This document shows positions 1 to 8,660 of a stretch of DNA of 64,000 nt, one piece after another (positions within the stretch are counted from its first letter, which is position 1; each line of letters opens with the position of its first letter). Both the position numbers and the translations under genes were made by a program. Source of the DNA: an uncultured Pseudomonadales bacterium (GTDB lineage Bacteria; Pseudomonadota; Gammaproteobacteria; Pseudomonadales; UBA7434); assembly GCA_943788835.1 (NCBI GenBank), contig CALSRU010000008.1:29052-93051 (forward strand), written 5' to 3'. A model generated the notes under the pieces. It was not told the origin of the DNA. It was given only the letters and a program-made list of their open reading frames with translations, and searched no databases.

Positions 1-39
1 CGATGCGTTAGCGTCGAGCTTAAATGGGACAGACGACAA
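1..39 (-). CDS. 5' end of an unidentified gene running off the left edge
   Basis: On the minus strand a TTG codon lies 6 nt after AGGAG and opens 13 sense codons (MSSVPFKLDANAS) to the window edge. A TATAAT-type -10 sits about 60 nt upstream, so this is probably the start of the next gene downstream of the DUF1631/PilZ pair. In Pseudomonas the DUF1631 gene neighbours ampD and nadC, but the visible residues do not allow a family to be named. The call rests only on the ribosome site, promoter-like box and open frame. Confidence 0.3.
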   Translation of the reverse strand, partial: MSSVPFKLDANAS

Positions 40-94
40 GAGGAACTCCTATTGATGCAGATGTTGGGCCGAAAAAATAATCGACAATAGCCCA

Positions 95-100
95 ATTATA
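95..100 (-). promoter_or_regulatory. Promoter-like -10 box (TATAAT) for the left-edge gene
   Basis: The minus strand reads GGTATAATTG here, a consensus sigma-70 -10 element, placed between the PilZ gene and the partial gene at 1-39. No good -35 hexamer lies 16-18 nt upstream, so activity is inferred from the -10 alone. Confidence 0.3.
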
Positions 101-225
101 CCGCTCGTCATTTGCCTTGTTGATAGATAGATGGTCAATAATGCAGTTATTGTTAAAAAAGCCCTTGTTATGCTCATGGTGTTCAGGCGTTTTTTGTTAG
201 TGGTGTTTCAGTGCCCGCGTAACTT

Positions 226-597
226 TTAGCTGCCGATACTGTAGGCTTTGATGAGGCTTTCGATACCCTTGGTTGCTAAAGGCCCGGCATCTATGATGGC
301 GCATCCGGCCCAATTGAATTCTTGTGACTCTCCTTGCTTGACCCATAAGCAGTCTATTGTCACCGCAATGGAGTCTTGTCCATCCACTTTACTTGGAAGT
401 TGCAGCTCGACTTCATAAAGGCGGTTGACGTCCATTGGCTGGCTGCAAATAGCGAGTATTCCATTGACCGTTATATTGACCAGCGAGCCAATAGTTTCAC
501 CCGACAGCGTATCGATAATTAAAATGGGCATGCCCAACTCGTGTCGTTCAATAGATCGAGGTTCGACTAATATTTTTGATGCGGCTTTATTTCTCAT
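226..597 (-). CDS. PilZ-domain protein (candidate cyclic-di-GMP receptor)
   Basis: This is a 123-residue single-domain protein. It shows the two PilZ signature elements: RSIER at residues 14-18 (RxxxR) and NITVNG at 41-46, a variant of (D/N)xSxxG with Thr for Ser. Single-domain PilZ proteins generally bind cyclic-di-GMP and pass the signal to motility, pilus or polysaccharide machinery; ligand binding here is inferred from the motifs. The start is supported by GAGGAG 6 nt upstream. It lies 35 nt downstream of the DUF1631 gene, whose C-terminus also looks PilZ-like, so the two probably form one transcript. There is no signal peptide or membrane segment. Confidence 0.82.
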   Translation of the reverse strand: MRNKAASKILVEPRSIERHELGMPILIIDTLSGETIGSLVNITVNGILAICSQPMDVNRLYEVELQLPSKVDGQDSIAVTIDCLWVKQGESQEFNWAGCAIIDAGPLATKGIESLIKAYSIGS

Positions 598-632
598 GCC
601 ATACTCCTCTCAATAATATCTTTGGCAAGGTG

Positions 633-2873
633 CTAATGATGAATGCCGTGTTGGTTTGCGGCTGATTTGCTCTCAGATTGCTTTAGTTGTCCGCTAATTT
701 TCTCTAGCATTCGCTCGAATAGTGGTTTCTTTTGCTGTTCATCTATTGCGTAAATTGCTCCGCTCATCATGCCTCGTGCAATAACACTAGCTGCCACTAC
801 TGCAACTTCTTTACCATGATGGTTTGAAAGCATGCAGTTCTGAGTGCGAGTGTTGTACCAGGTGAGTTTTAGCACTTGTGGCTCTGTCTCGTCGTCGCTC
901 CAACTGAGCCAAGTGCCAAATCGCATCGACAAAACTTTGTCAATTTCGATTTGCGGCGCTTGTTGTAACTCGTTTTGTGAGTTGATTGATATCAGGTTTT
1001 CCGAATGCTCGGTTGATCGCTCAGTTTGTGCTGAGGTCTCTTTTAGCAGTGTTTCGCACTGCATTTCTTCGCAGCTATCAATTTTTTCTTCAGGCTTGTT
1101 GAGTAATGAATTTGAGCGTTCGTCAACGGCTTCGTTTGCATTGTCAATTGATTTTTTGTTCTTGGGGCTATGGCTTTTATCCGTATGCAGTTTTTCTTGC
1201 CCGGCCGCTGAGTTTTCTGTTGCTAAACTTTGACATAAATCGAGTGCGGCAAGTTTGCCTTTGATTTCTACTGCATCGAGACCAATGCTTCTCATTCCGT
1301 GCTGGAGTATTTTACGTAGAGGTGTACGTATTTCTCCGACTAACTTGGCTTCTGCTTCGTCCGTTTTTGGTTCGATATACCAAAGGATGGTATCAACAGC
1401 GGCATCGGCTCGGCCCCATTCGGCGCTTTGCTCTCCGTAACGTAGCAAGATATAGGTCATATAGGATGACCAGTCGCCTCGAATCAATTCGGCTATTGGG
1501 ATGGGTAAAGATTCGGATTGAGTTTTACTATCGATCACCTGTTTTACTAACAGTTGATTTTCTTTGAGTTTTTCTCTGCCCTCAGCGGCTTGTACACTCC
1601 GTTGCTCGGTAAGATTTACCTTTCGTTCAAGGGCTTTTAAATAGGCGCTAAAGTCTTGCAGCAGCTCGTCAAACAAGACCAGGTCATTGGCTGGATTCCC
1701 ATTACATTCTTTGGTGATTCGTTTTACGATGACACTTATTCGCCGGACGATTTCGTCTGAAAAATCAGTTTTTCTATCGGTCCATTGCTCGCTGGCGTCA
1801 ATCAGTAAATTGAATAGTTGACGCGCTTCGTGATGCGGGCTTTTTAGAAAGTTCGAATCTTGAATTGCAACTTTAGCGTACGGCGTTGCCAGATGGCTCA
1901 GCAGAGTCTTGATTGGGCTGGCGATTCGATCTTCCGTATTGACCATATCGAATAATGTTGCGATTGCATCAATGGTTTGCTGCAGAGGTAGGCTGTTGGT
2001 GGTTGGTAGTGCCGCCACGACTGGCATGGTTAAGGTGTCACCGCTCATTATGTCTTGATGTTGCTGCAGTGTATTGAGTTCAGCAAGCACTTGGCTGACG
2101 GTCAGGCTGGGCTTGCCTGGGTCGATGGGTACAACGTTGTTGCCCATGGCCGATTCAATCGATTTATACAAATCGGTTTGGCGTAGATCCGATGATGTCA
2201 GTCGAGGTTTGGCTGGCCTGTCATTTTTATAATTTAGCTTTGGAAGCACATTGGCGGCGATGAAAAGTTGATTAAGCTCATCATATAGATCACTCAAATT
2301 GGCCATAAAAAAACGTTCAAAGAGTTTAAGTAGTAATAGCTTTGTTGTTTGGTCGGAGGTCTGACTTTCAAGGAATTTGACAAAGCCGCTACAAAAAACA
2401 CTCGGTGCGAAGGGGGAATTTTCACCGGCATCAATTCCTCGATTCACAGAGGTTATGCGCGCAGAGAGCCCTAATAATTGGCTCGCGCAGTCGCTTGATG
2501 CGCGATGCGCCATGCTATTAACGGCCACCATAATTTCCATTTGAAATTCGTCAATTAGACGCAAGTCATCGTTTGTATTCTTCGTGAAAGGGTGCTTGGG
2601 ATTGCTCTGATCGGTTGGAAAAGCCGCGATGAAACGAGCTTTTATTTCATGGTCCAGCTTTTTTAGCAGAAGGCCCTTGGGATTCTCGAGCGTGTTTAGC
2701 GCCTCGAAAAATTGTTGGCTATCGGAATCAACTTTGGTTCGTTCTGATTTTTCAAGCAAATATTCAGAAGCGGTAGAGATGAAAGATTTGCCGCAGGTTT
2801 CGCAAAAGCCAATTAAGATAGCGCGGGAAGCTATTAGTATGTCACGATTTTTTGTTTTTGATCTTTGGCCCAT
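633..2873 (-). CDS. DUF1631 family protein
   Basis: A 746-residue soluble protein recognised as DUF1631, a family often mislabelled thymidine phosphorylase and whose biochemical role is not established. Residues about 1-560 are mostly helical. About 565-650 is a low-complexity charged linker rich in Ser, Glu and Lys. The last ~100 residues (FGTWLSWSDD onward) look like the small beta-barrel, PilZ-like tail of the family. In Pseudomonas the homologue sits by ampD/nadC and the pil genes. Here it precedes a PilZ gene by 35 nt, which suggests a shared cyclic-di-GMP related job (inference). No Shine-Dalgarno is obvious before the ATG, but length and family fit. Confidence 0.8.
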   Translation of the reverse strand: MGQRSKTKNRDILIASRAILIGFCETCGKSFISTASEYLLEKSERTKVDSDSQQFFEALNTLENPKGLLLKKLDHEIKARFIAAFPTDQSNPKHPFTKNTNDDLRLIDEFQMEIMVAVNSMAHRASSDCASQLLGLSARITSVNRGIDAGENSPFAPSVFCSGFVKFLESQTSDQTTKLLLLKLFERFFMANLSDLYDELNQLFIAANVLPKLNYKNDRPAKPRLTSSDLRQTDLYKSIESAMGNNVVPIDPGKPSLTVSQVLAELNTLQQHQDIMSGDTLTMPVVAALPTTNSLPLQQTIDAIATLFDMVNTEDRIASPIKTLLSHLATPYAKVAIQDSNFLKSPHHEARQLFNLLIDASEQWTDRKTDFSDEIVRRISVIVKRITKECNGNPANDLVLFDELLQDFSAYLKALERKVNLTEQRSVQAAEGREKLKENQLLVKQVIDSKTQSESLPIPIAELIRGDWSSYMTYILLRYGEQSAEWGRADAAVDTILWYIEPKTDEAEAKLVGEIRTPLRKILQHGMRSIGLDAVEIKGKLAALDLCQSLATENSAAGQEKLHTDKSHSPKNKKSIDNANEAVDERSNSLLNKPEEKIDSCEEMQCETLLKETSAQTERSTEHSENLISINSQNELQQAPQIEIDKVLSMRFGTWLSWSDDETEPQVLKLTWYNTRTQNCMLSNHHGKEVAVVAASVIARGMMSGAIYAIDEQQKKPLFERMLEKISGQLKQSESKSAANQHGIHH

Positions 2874-3148
2874 AAAATTCGTGTCAGCTGCTTTTAAACC
2901 AGTTAAGAATTTAGTATAGATGTGTTTCCCGCTTGGGGAGGGTCGTGGCCACTATTCTGATGAAGTTTTTTCGAATAGGGCTGAGTTTGCTGTTGCATTT
3001 GCCAAGCCAAATCATCTCTGGCGGTTGGGTCAAAATGATACGGCTTGGGTGCAAATGCAAAAAAAGACGTTTTTTTATAAATCTCAACAGGTTATGATGA
3101 GCGCCCATTAGTGAGCTGGCCCGTAAACTCAGGCACGAAGATGAGAGC

Positions 3149-3676
3149 ATGCTGCGATCATCTGGATCTAAAAGCCCTTGGCTTTCATTGCACCATCTTT
3201 TGAATAAAGTTCTTACTGACTTCATGCAACATAATAATTTGAGTGGCGATCACAAAGTACTGCGACAGTCTCTAGACGGAGAGCTGTTCCCTGAGTTTCT
3301 TGTTGAGCATGTGAGTCGTGAGTGGAGCGATGTGATGCTGCCCCAGCTTAATCCCGATATTTGTTTGCAGGTGGATTCGGGGCTGGCTTATTGTGGTTGC
3401 GCTGAGCCATCTGCCTATCTTAGGCAGTATGTGTATATGTATCACGGCTCAGATGACTTTGATCATGAGACGCTGTCGCAAGTGGTGAGGATTTTCAATT
3501 GGGCTGGCGATGACAATACCGTCTGGGAGACATTGACGTTATTGGAACTTGAGCGTGATTGCGGTCTTCGGCGCAAGGATTACTTGTCTCAGCTCAAAGA
3601 GTTGGCCGACCGCTGGGAGGCGTTTTCGGGTGATTTCCGCTCGGATATATGGCCTCCGTCAGAAATGCGCGCTTAG
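3149..3676 (+). CDS. Hypothetical protein, 175 residues
   Basis: I do not recognise this protein. It is a soluble, acidic, tryptophan-rich sequence with no signal peptide, no membrane segment and no catalytic motif I can name. A CGC pair (YCGCAEP near residue 90) and a conserved-looking helical C-terminus (ELADRWEAFSGDF) are the most distinctive parts. It is transcribed divergently from the DUF1631 gene, about 275 bp away. The reading frame is open throughout and its composition matches neighbouring genes, so I take it as real. The ATG follows GAGAG by a few bases. Confidence 0.6.
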   Translation: MLRSSGSKSPWLSLHHLLNKVLTDFMQHNNLSGDHKVLRQSLDGELFPEFLVEHVSREWSDVMLPQLNPDICLQVDSGLAYCGCAEPSAYLRQYVYMYHGSDDFDHETLSQVVRIFNWAGDDNTVWETLTLLELERDCGLRRKDYLSQLKELADRWEAFSGDFRSDIWPPSEMRA

Positions 3677-3894
3677 GCCTAAACCGCATTAGCCTCTTCA
3701 TTAGCGATTTCTTTTTTTAGGCCCTTCTTCAACGCTTGCTCATATTGTTGTTAGGCGAGGGTTGCTTACAGCCAACGCCCCAAATTTCTCTTGCGGTGTA
3801 GGGTTGCTCTGCGGATGTGTTTTGGCTTGATGATTGTCTGCGTCAGCTTCAGGTTCGCGGTGGTTGTTTAGCTCGGTATTTTCATTCGGCGCAG

Positions 3895-4452
3895 TCACCA
3901 TCGAAAGCGGTCAAAGTTTTGCGGGTTGGCCCAGTATTCAGGCGAGTTCCAGTCGCGCTTCTTGTTATAGTTGGTGATCTCATAGCTATAGCAATCGTAC
4001 GACTTCTGATTGAATTGCAGTGGCTTGGTGAAGCGAAAGCCTAGGCTATGCAGTGTTTTTGTAGCAATCGCTAGGGCCGCGCTATCATCCTCCGTTAAGG
4101 ATAAGAACACTTTTATATGGCTGCAGTATTGATTTTTTATTCGAGCTAACGTCTCTACCGATCCGTCACTATTAAAATCCGTTAGGTCGCAGAATACCAT
4201 GCACAGTTTGTAATGGGTGCGCAGTTTAGTAAGGCCTATTTCCCGCGAGAATTGTCGGTGGTCAATGGCTTCTGCCGGCAGGTGGGCCAGCATCGGCTTG
4301 AGTAAATCTTTGAGTGCGTCGGGGGCGGTGTGCGTGGTCGATGCGGGGGGTATCAAAATTAAGAGGGGTGCAGCGTTGTCGGGTGCGAGCAGTCCCTGAA
4401 GATAGTCTTGATACGGATGCCGTAAGGTCTGGTTTACTGGAGTGCTAGACAT
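3895..4452 (-). CDS. Hypothetical protein, possibly DUF6231 family
   Basis: A 185-residue protein whose fold resembles a compact alpha/beta (Rossmann-like) domain. A hydrophobic strand (PLLILIPP) comes early, then LCMVFCDLTDF and HIKVFLSLTED, which look like parallel strands followed by acidic turns. The C-terminus is aromatic and Asn-rich (RDWNSPEYW). This reminds me of DUF6231, a gammaproteobacterial family of unknown function, but I cannot confirm it. The longer ORF in the track begins at 4560; I prefer the internal ATG at 4452 because the first 36 residues have no family-like character. It is convergent with the 3149 gene and divergent from mraZ. Confidence 0.6.
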   Translation of the reverse strand: MSSTPVNQTLRHPYQDYLQGLLAPDNAAPLLILIPPASTTHTAPDALKDLLKPMLAHLPAEAIDHRQFSREIGLTKLRTHYKLCMVFCDLTDFNSDGSVETLARIKNQYCSHIKVFLSLTEDDSAALAIATKTLHSLGFRFTKPLQFNQKSYDCYSYEITNYNKKRDWNSPEYWANPQNFDRFRW

Positions 4453-4931
4453 AAAAATCGGTACCCCTTGGTCGTTATTTGGTGGCTCAGTGGTGACGTG
4501 CTTACGTGACGATACGGTTGCCCAGGTTAAGTTAGCCCGCGATACGCTATAAAAAGCCAATTTTTAAGCAAATAAAAATATAAACCACGCCATTCTTGAT
4601 AGTTTACTTTAAGTTGAATCGTTACCTCTATGTAAACTAGCGAAAAAATCCTTTTTTTCTCTGAAAAATACGAGCTAAGTTGCTGATTTTCCTGTGAAAA
4701 TTGTGAGCTCGCGTGCTTGCAAGCGCAGTGCTGTGGCCGTATAGTGGCGCCAAGTGTAGTTATGTGACGCTAAGTGGGAAAAAATTCCGTTAATTGGATC
4801 TTTTGTGCTAAATAAATTGCCGAAATCGTTGAAGTTACTTTGCCGAACGCGCCTCAGTACGTTTTTTGTACGCGTCTTTGGTGGAGGTCGACTCGCGCTT
4901 GCGCCGTTGTTTATAGCACGCGGGCGCAGCG
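4453..4931. other. Intergenic region upstream of the dcw cluster
   Basis: No coding frame is convincing in these 479 bases. They hold an 8-bp inverted repeat (TAGTTTAC at 4600-4607 and GTAAACTA at 4632-4639). A TGGGA element at 4775-4779 resembles one half of the TGGGN repeats bound by MraZ in other bacteria, but no second copy with regular spacing is visible. The mraZ promoter should be here, though no clean -35/-10 pair stands out. The RNase P RNA that precedes mraZ in Pseudomonas was looked for and not seen. Confidence 0.5.
4600..4639. repeat. Inverted repeat TAGTTTAC...GTAAACTA
   Basis: Two perfect 8-base arms are separated by 24 bases between the minus-strand hypothetical gene and mraZ. 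The wide spacing suits a protein operator with two half-sites better than an RNA hairpin. The half-site GTAAAC recurs in the palindrome upstream of dapA. Function is unknown. Confidence 0.35.
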
Positions 4932-5393
4932 ATGTTTAGGGGCGTCAGTCACATCAATATGGATGCTAAGTTTCGAATAGCGATTCCTACCCGCTATCGC
5001 GAGCTTTTGTTGGAGCAGTCGACGGGCCGGATGGTGGCCAACATTGACTTGAATCAGCCTAAGTGCCTGGTTTTATACCCAAGTAATGTTTGGGTGGGTA
5101 TCGAAGAGCGAATTCAGTCTCAGCTGTTGAATGCTGGTAAGTCGGCAAGGATTCTTCGACTGTTGCTTAGTCATGCAAGTGATGTCGACATGGACGCCAA
5201 TGGGCGGCTACTGCTTCCTGCAGAATTGCGCACACACATTAACTTAGAGAAAAAGGCGGTTTTGCTTGGCTTGGGTAAGAAGCTGGAGCTGTGGCGTGAA
5301 GACGACTGGCTGGTAGAGCAGGCAGCTAGTTTTGATGAAATTGAAGATGCGGCGTTGGTTGAGAAAATCGTGGGCGACATTGGCTATATCTGA
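4932..5393 (+). CDS. mraZ: MraZ, transcriptional regulator of the dcw cluster
   Basis: The 153 residues match the normal MraZ length and contain two copies of the AbrB/SpoVT-like MraZ domain: one opens at FRGVSHINMDAKFRIAIP, the second at HASDVDMDANGRLLLPAEL near residue 80. MraZ forms a ring-shaped oligomer that binds repeats in front of its own operon and represses division and wall genes. It is the first gene of the cluster and precedes rsmH by 38 nt, as in most bacteria. The start gives the canonical N-terminus. Confidence 0.95.
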   Translation: MFRGVSHINMDAKFRIAIPTRYRELLLEQSTGRMVANIDLNQPKCLVLYPSNVWVGIEERIQSQLLNAGKSARILRLLLSHASDVDMDANGRLLLPAELRTHINLEKKAVLLGLGKKLELWREDDWLVEQAASFDEIEDAALVEKIVGDIGYI

Positions 5394-5431
5394 GATAGAT
5401 CCATCACGCTTGATTTGCGTGTGCAGAAGCC

Positions 5432-6358
5432 ATGAAGACTGAGCATCTGCCGGTAATGCCGGAGGAGACGGTGGCCGGGTGGTTGGCTAGAAGTGATGGT
5501 TACTACGTTGATGGAACATTTGGTCGTGGCGGACACAGCGAGCTATTGCTAAAAAAATTGAGTGCCGGCGGGCATTTGTTAGCCATCGATCGCGATCCTT
5601 CGGCAATAGAGGCGGCGCTTAGGTTGCAACAGCAGTATCCGCAGGTCGACATCGAACATGGCGCATTTGCAGATCTAGCCAGTTTGGTTTCGCAGCACGG
5701 TCAATGTGGCAAGGTGAGTGGAATTTTGCTCGATTTGGGGATGTCGTCACCGCAATTGGATGACGTCTCGCGTGGATTTAGTTTCATGGGAGATGGGCCC
5801 CTTGATATGAGAATGGATCCGACCCGAGGTCAGTCTGCGGCGCAATGGCTGGCTGTTGCAGAAGCGGATCCTATTGCAAAGGTGTTGCGAGAGTATGGCG
5901 AGGAGAAGTTTGCTTGGCGTATTGCTCAGGCAATAGTGGAGAGGCGAGAGCGGCAGCCTATAGAAACGACTAGGCAGTTAGTTGACATTATTGAAGGTGC
6001 CGTGCCGGCTAAACATCAAGGTAAGCATAAGGCGACTCGGTCGTTTCAGGCGATCCGTATTCATGTTAATGCTGAGCTTGAGCAGCTAACAGCGTTTTTG
6101 GATGACTGTCTTGATTTGTTAGAGAGTGGCGGAAGACTGGCAATCATTAGTTTTCACTCGCTTGAGGATCGGTTGATAAAGCGCTATATGCGAAACCTAG
6201 CCAGAGGTGATGATTTGCCGTCGTCGCTACCGATTCGTGATACGGAGTTGAATAAAAAATTGAAGATCGTTGAGCGGGCGCAACGGGCATCAGATGATGA
6301 AATTGCTATCAATCCCCGGGCGCGCAGTGCAATTTTGCGAGTAGCTGAAAAAATTTAA
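5432..6358 (+). CDS. rsmH: 16S rRNA (cytosine(1402)-N4)-methyltransferase RsmH
   Basis: A 308-residue SAM-dependent methyltransferase (formerly MraW) that adds the N4-methyl group to C1402 in the decoding centre of 16S rRNA. Visible signatures are the SAM-binding start (YVDGTFGRGGHSELLL), LLDLGMSSPQLDD, the family motif RGFSF...GPLDMRMD and the late RSFQAIRIHVN and ISFHSLEDR blocks. Length is typical (E. coli 313). It sits between mraZ and ftsL, as standard, with a 122-nt gap before ftsL. Confidence 0.96.
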   Translation: MKTEHLPVMPEETVAGWLARSDGYYVDGTFGRGGHSELLLKKLSAGGHLLAIDRDPSAIEAALRLQQQYPQVDIEHGAFADLASLVSQHGQCGKVSGILLDLGMSSPQLDDVSRGFSFMGDGPLDMRMDPTRGQSAAQWLAVAEADPIAKVLREYGEEKFAWRIAQAIVERRERQPIETTRQLVDIIEGAVPAKHQGKHKATRSFQAIRIHVNAELEQLTAFLDDCLDLLESGGRLAIISFHSLEDRLIKRYMRNLARGDDLPSSLPIRDTELNKKLKIVERAQRASDDEIAINPRARSAILRVAEKI

Positions 6359-6480
6359 GAAGTGGTTAGAAGAAAATAATTATAGAGAAGTGGTTGGGTG
6401 GAGCTTGACGATCGAGCGTGCTGATAGTCGTTTAAGTATGGGGTCCTTCAAAATATTATGATTCAAGAGATAAGCGTCGA

Positions 6481-6864
6481 GTGAAAAATCGCACTTCAAC
6501 AAAGCGATGGTTGCCTACAATGATATTTTTGATTGTGCTTGTAGTGGTGTCTGCATTGGCAGTTGCCTATAGCAGCCACCTAAACAGGCAGTCTTTTATC
6601 GCTTTGAAGCAAGCCGTTAGCCTTCACACAGAGTTGGAGATTACACAGGGTAAGTTGCTGCTAGAGCAAAGCGCTTGGACATCCCCTGCAGTTATAGAAT
6701 CCTATGCAGAAAACCAGTTGGGCATGCATGTGCCGAATGCTGCTCAGGTGGTTATCGTTTCTCCGGCGCCTTTCGTAAGTCCTGACTCAAGCATGGCTGG
6801 TGCGCACCGATCTGTTCAAAAGAGTCGCATGAATACTCGTCAGGCTAAAAGGGGCATTCAGTGA
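6481..6864 (+). CDS. ftsL: Cell division protein FtsL
   Basis: A 127-residue bitopic membrane protein: a short basic cytoplasmic N-terminus, one membrane helix at about residues 13-31 (MIFLIVLVVVSALAVAYSS) and a periplasmic coiled-coil-like stretch (LKQAVSLHTELEITQGKLLLEQSAW). FtsL forms the FtsQLB complex that activates septal wall synthesis by FtsWI. It starts with GTG and ends in a GTGA overlap with ftsI. Sequence conservation of FtsL is always low; position, topology and the ENQLGMHVP motif near residue 77 carry the call. Confidence 0.9.
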   Translation: MKNRTSTKRWLPTMIFLIVLVVVSALAVAYSSHLNRQSFIALKQAVSLHTELEITQGKLLLEQSAWTSPAVIESYAENQLGMHVPNAAQVVIVSPAPFVSPDSSMAGAHRSVQKSRMNTRQAKRGIQ

Positions 6865-8660
6865 GTCGAGAACTTTTATCTCAGTGGCGCGTTTTTTTAT
6901 TGTGGTCGCTGCTATTTGTCGCGCTACTAGCGTTAATTTTGAGATTGTTTTTTTTACAGTTTAGTGAAGACGAAAAAGGACATCTTTTTTTGAAGCAGCA
7001 GGGCGACTTGCGCGTATTGCGTAATGAGCTGATACCAGCAGGCCGCGGCGAAATCATTGATCGCAATGGCGCATTACTTGCCTACAGCACGCCAGTGCAG
7101 TCAATTTGGATTAATCCTGGTGTCTTTGAGAATAAAGCTAGTGATATTCGTGCTTTGAGTGATTTTCTTGATATGTCGGCGTCAAAAATTAAGGCGCGAC
7201 TTCAGTCTAGTGGGCGGTATGTATTTTTGCGTCGGCAAATAGATCCGGCTCTTGCTGAGCGAGTACTTGCACTAAAAATTAAAGGTGTACATGCCGAAAC
7301 TGAGTATAAGCGTTACTACCCGGCAGCAGAGTTTGCATCGCACATCGTTGGATTTACCGATGTCGAAGATCGGGGGCAGGAAGGAATCGAACTTGCTTTT
7401 GATGACCTGCTCAGTGGCCAGCCAGGGCAGCGGCAGGTTATGCGCAACGGTAATGGCGAGCCTATTAAAGATATAAGTATGAAACGTGCAGCGACCAGTG
7501 GCGGCCAGTTGCAGCTTTCGATTGATACGAATCTGCAGTATATGGCCTACCGCGAACTTAAAGCTGCCGTTGCCGATAATGAAGCGCGCTCAGGTTCTAT
7601 GGTGATTCTCGATGTGGCCAGTGGCGAAGTATTGGCGCTAGTTAATCAGCCGTCGTATAACGTTAATGACCGCAGTCAACTTGTTCCAGCCAATACTCGT
7701 AACCGCGCTTTGATTGATTTGTTTGAGCCTGGATCGACGGTCAAGCCTTTTACCTTAGCGGCTGCCTTAGAAGAGGGTAGTATTACTGCTTCGACCATTA
7801 TCGATACTTCTCCTGGCAAGATTCGACTGCCGGGTAAAGTCATTCTTGATTCCAAGGATTACGGCAAGTTAGATGTTGCCAGTGTGTTAAGTCAATCTAG
7901 TCAGGTGGGTACTACAAAAATTTCACTGGGTATGGAGGCAGAGCAGCTGCGTGGTATGTTTTCGCGTGTTGGGTTTGGCGAATACTGCGCCACAGGTTTT
8001 CCTGGTGAGCAGGTTGGGCTTCTCCCGCACAAAAAAGACTGGTCGGATCTGGATCGAGCGACACTCTCTTTCGGCCATGGTATGTCGGTCAATGCTATGC
8101 AGTTGGCACGCGCCTATTCGGTGATTGCAGCCGATGGCATAAAACGTCCGGTTAGCTTGCTCAAGCACGTTAACAGCATGGCTCGTATAAGCGATAGCAC
8201 TGCTGAGCAAGTTATGCCTCCGGTTATTGCACAGCAGGTGCGGGACATGATGGTCGGCGTAGTCGATAGCGGTACCGGCCGTAAAGCTAAGCTGGCGGGT
8301 TACAGCATTGCAGGAAAAACTGGAACAGCCCATCTAGTGGGTAGATCCGGCTATGAAGAAAATAGTTACCGCGCAACTTTTGCCGGCATGGTTCCGGCTT
8401 CAGATCCAAAGTTGGTTGTGGTTGTGACGATCGATGATCCCAAGCGTGGCGAGTATTATGGTGGTGAGGTTGCGGCACCTATTTTTTCTCGTGTGGTGCG
8501 ATCGGCGGTGCGCTTATTAAATATTGCTCCTGATCGGCCGGAGCAGTTGGATGTGCGGTTTGCAGCAGAAAATCCAGTCTTTGCTCCTTTGAGCGGTTTG
8601 AACTCCTCGAAGCCCCTGCCGTCCCACCGTGGTTCATTGAAGGTTGGCCGCGATGTATAA
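6861..8660 (+). CDS. ftsI: Peptidoglycan D,D-transpeptidase FtsI (PBP3)
   Basis: A 599-residue class B penicillin-binding protein that crosslinks septal peptidoglycan. After a short tail it has a membrane anchor (about residues 11-33), the non-catalytic dimerisation-type domain (RGEIIDRNG near 62), then the transpeptidase domain. The nucleophile is Ser292 in STVK and the KTGT box begins at Lys486. The middle motif, normally SSN, reads S346-S347-Q348 (context LSQSSQVGTTK), a change from the usual Asn. Starts with GTG inside the ftsL stop and overlaps murE by 8 nt. Overall length and other motifs are normal, so function is expected. Confidence 0.95.
   Translation: MSRELLSQWRVFLLWSLLFVALLALILRLFFLQFSEDEKGHLFLKQQGDLRVLRNELIPAGRGEIIDRNGALLAYSTPVQSIWINPGVFENKASDIRALSDFLDMSASKIKARLQSSGRYVFLRRQIDPALAERVLALKIKGVHAETEYKRYYPAAEFASHIVGFTDVEDRGQEGIELAFDDLLSGQPGQRQVMRNGNGEPIKDISMKRAATSGGQLQLSIDTNLQYMAYRELKAAVADNEARSGSMVILDVASGEVLALVNQPSYNVNDRSQLVPANTRNRALIDLFEPGSTVKPFTLAAALEEGSITASTIIDTSPGKIRLPGKVILDSKDYGKLDVASVLSQSSQVGTTKISLGMEAEQLRGMFSRVGFGEYCATGFPGEQVGLLPHKKDWSDLDRATLSFGHGMSVNAMQLARAYSVIAADGIKRPVSLLKHVNSMARISDSTAEQVMPPVIAQQVRDMMVGVVDSGTGRKAKLAGYSIAGKTGTAHLVGRSGYEENSYRATFAGMVPASDPKLVVVVTIDDPKRGEYYGGEVAAPIFSRVVRSAVRLLNIAPDRPEQLDVRFAAENPVFAPLSGLNSSKPLPSHRGSLKVGRDV

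Noticed and set aside
2911-3225. 104-residue minus-strand ORF between DUF1631 and the 3149 gene
   Set aside because: It overlaps the start of the plus-strand gene and has no motif or plausible start site.
4561-4931. RNase P RNA (rnpB), which precedes mraZ in Pseudomonas
   Set aside because: The conserved GAGGAAAGTCCGGGC core is absent on both strands.
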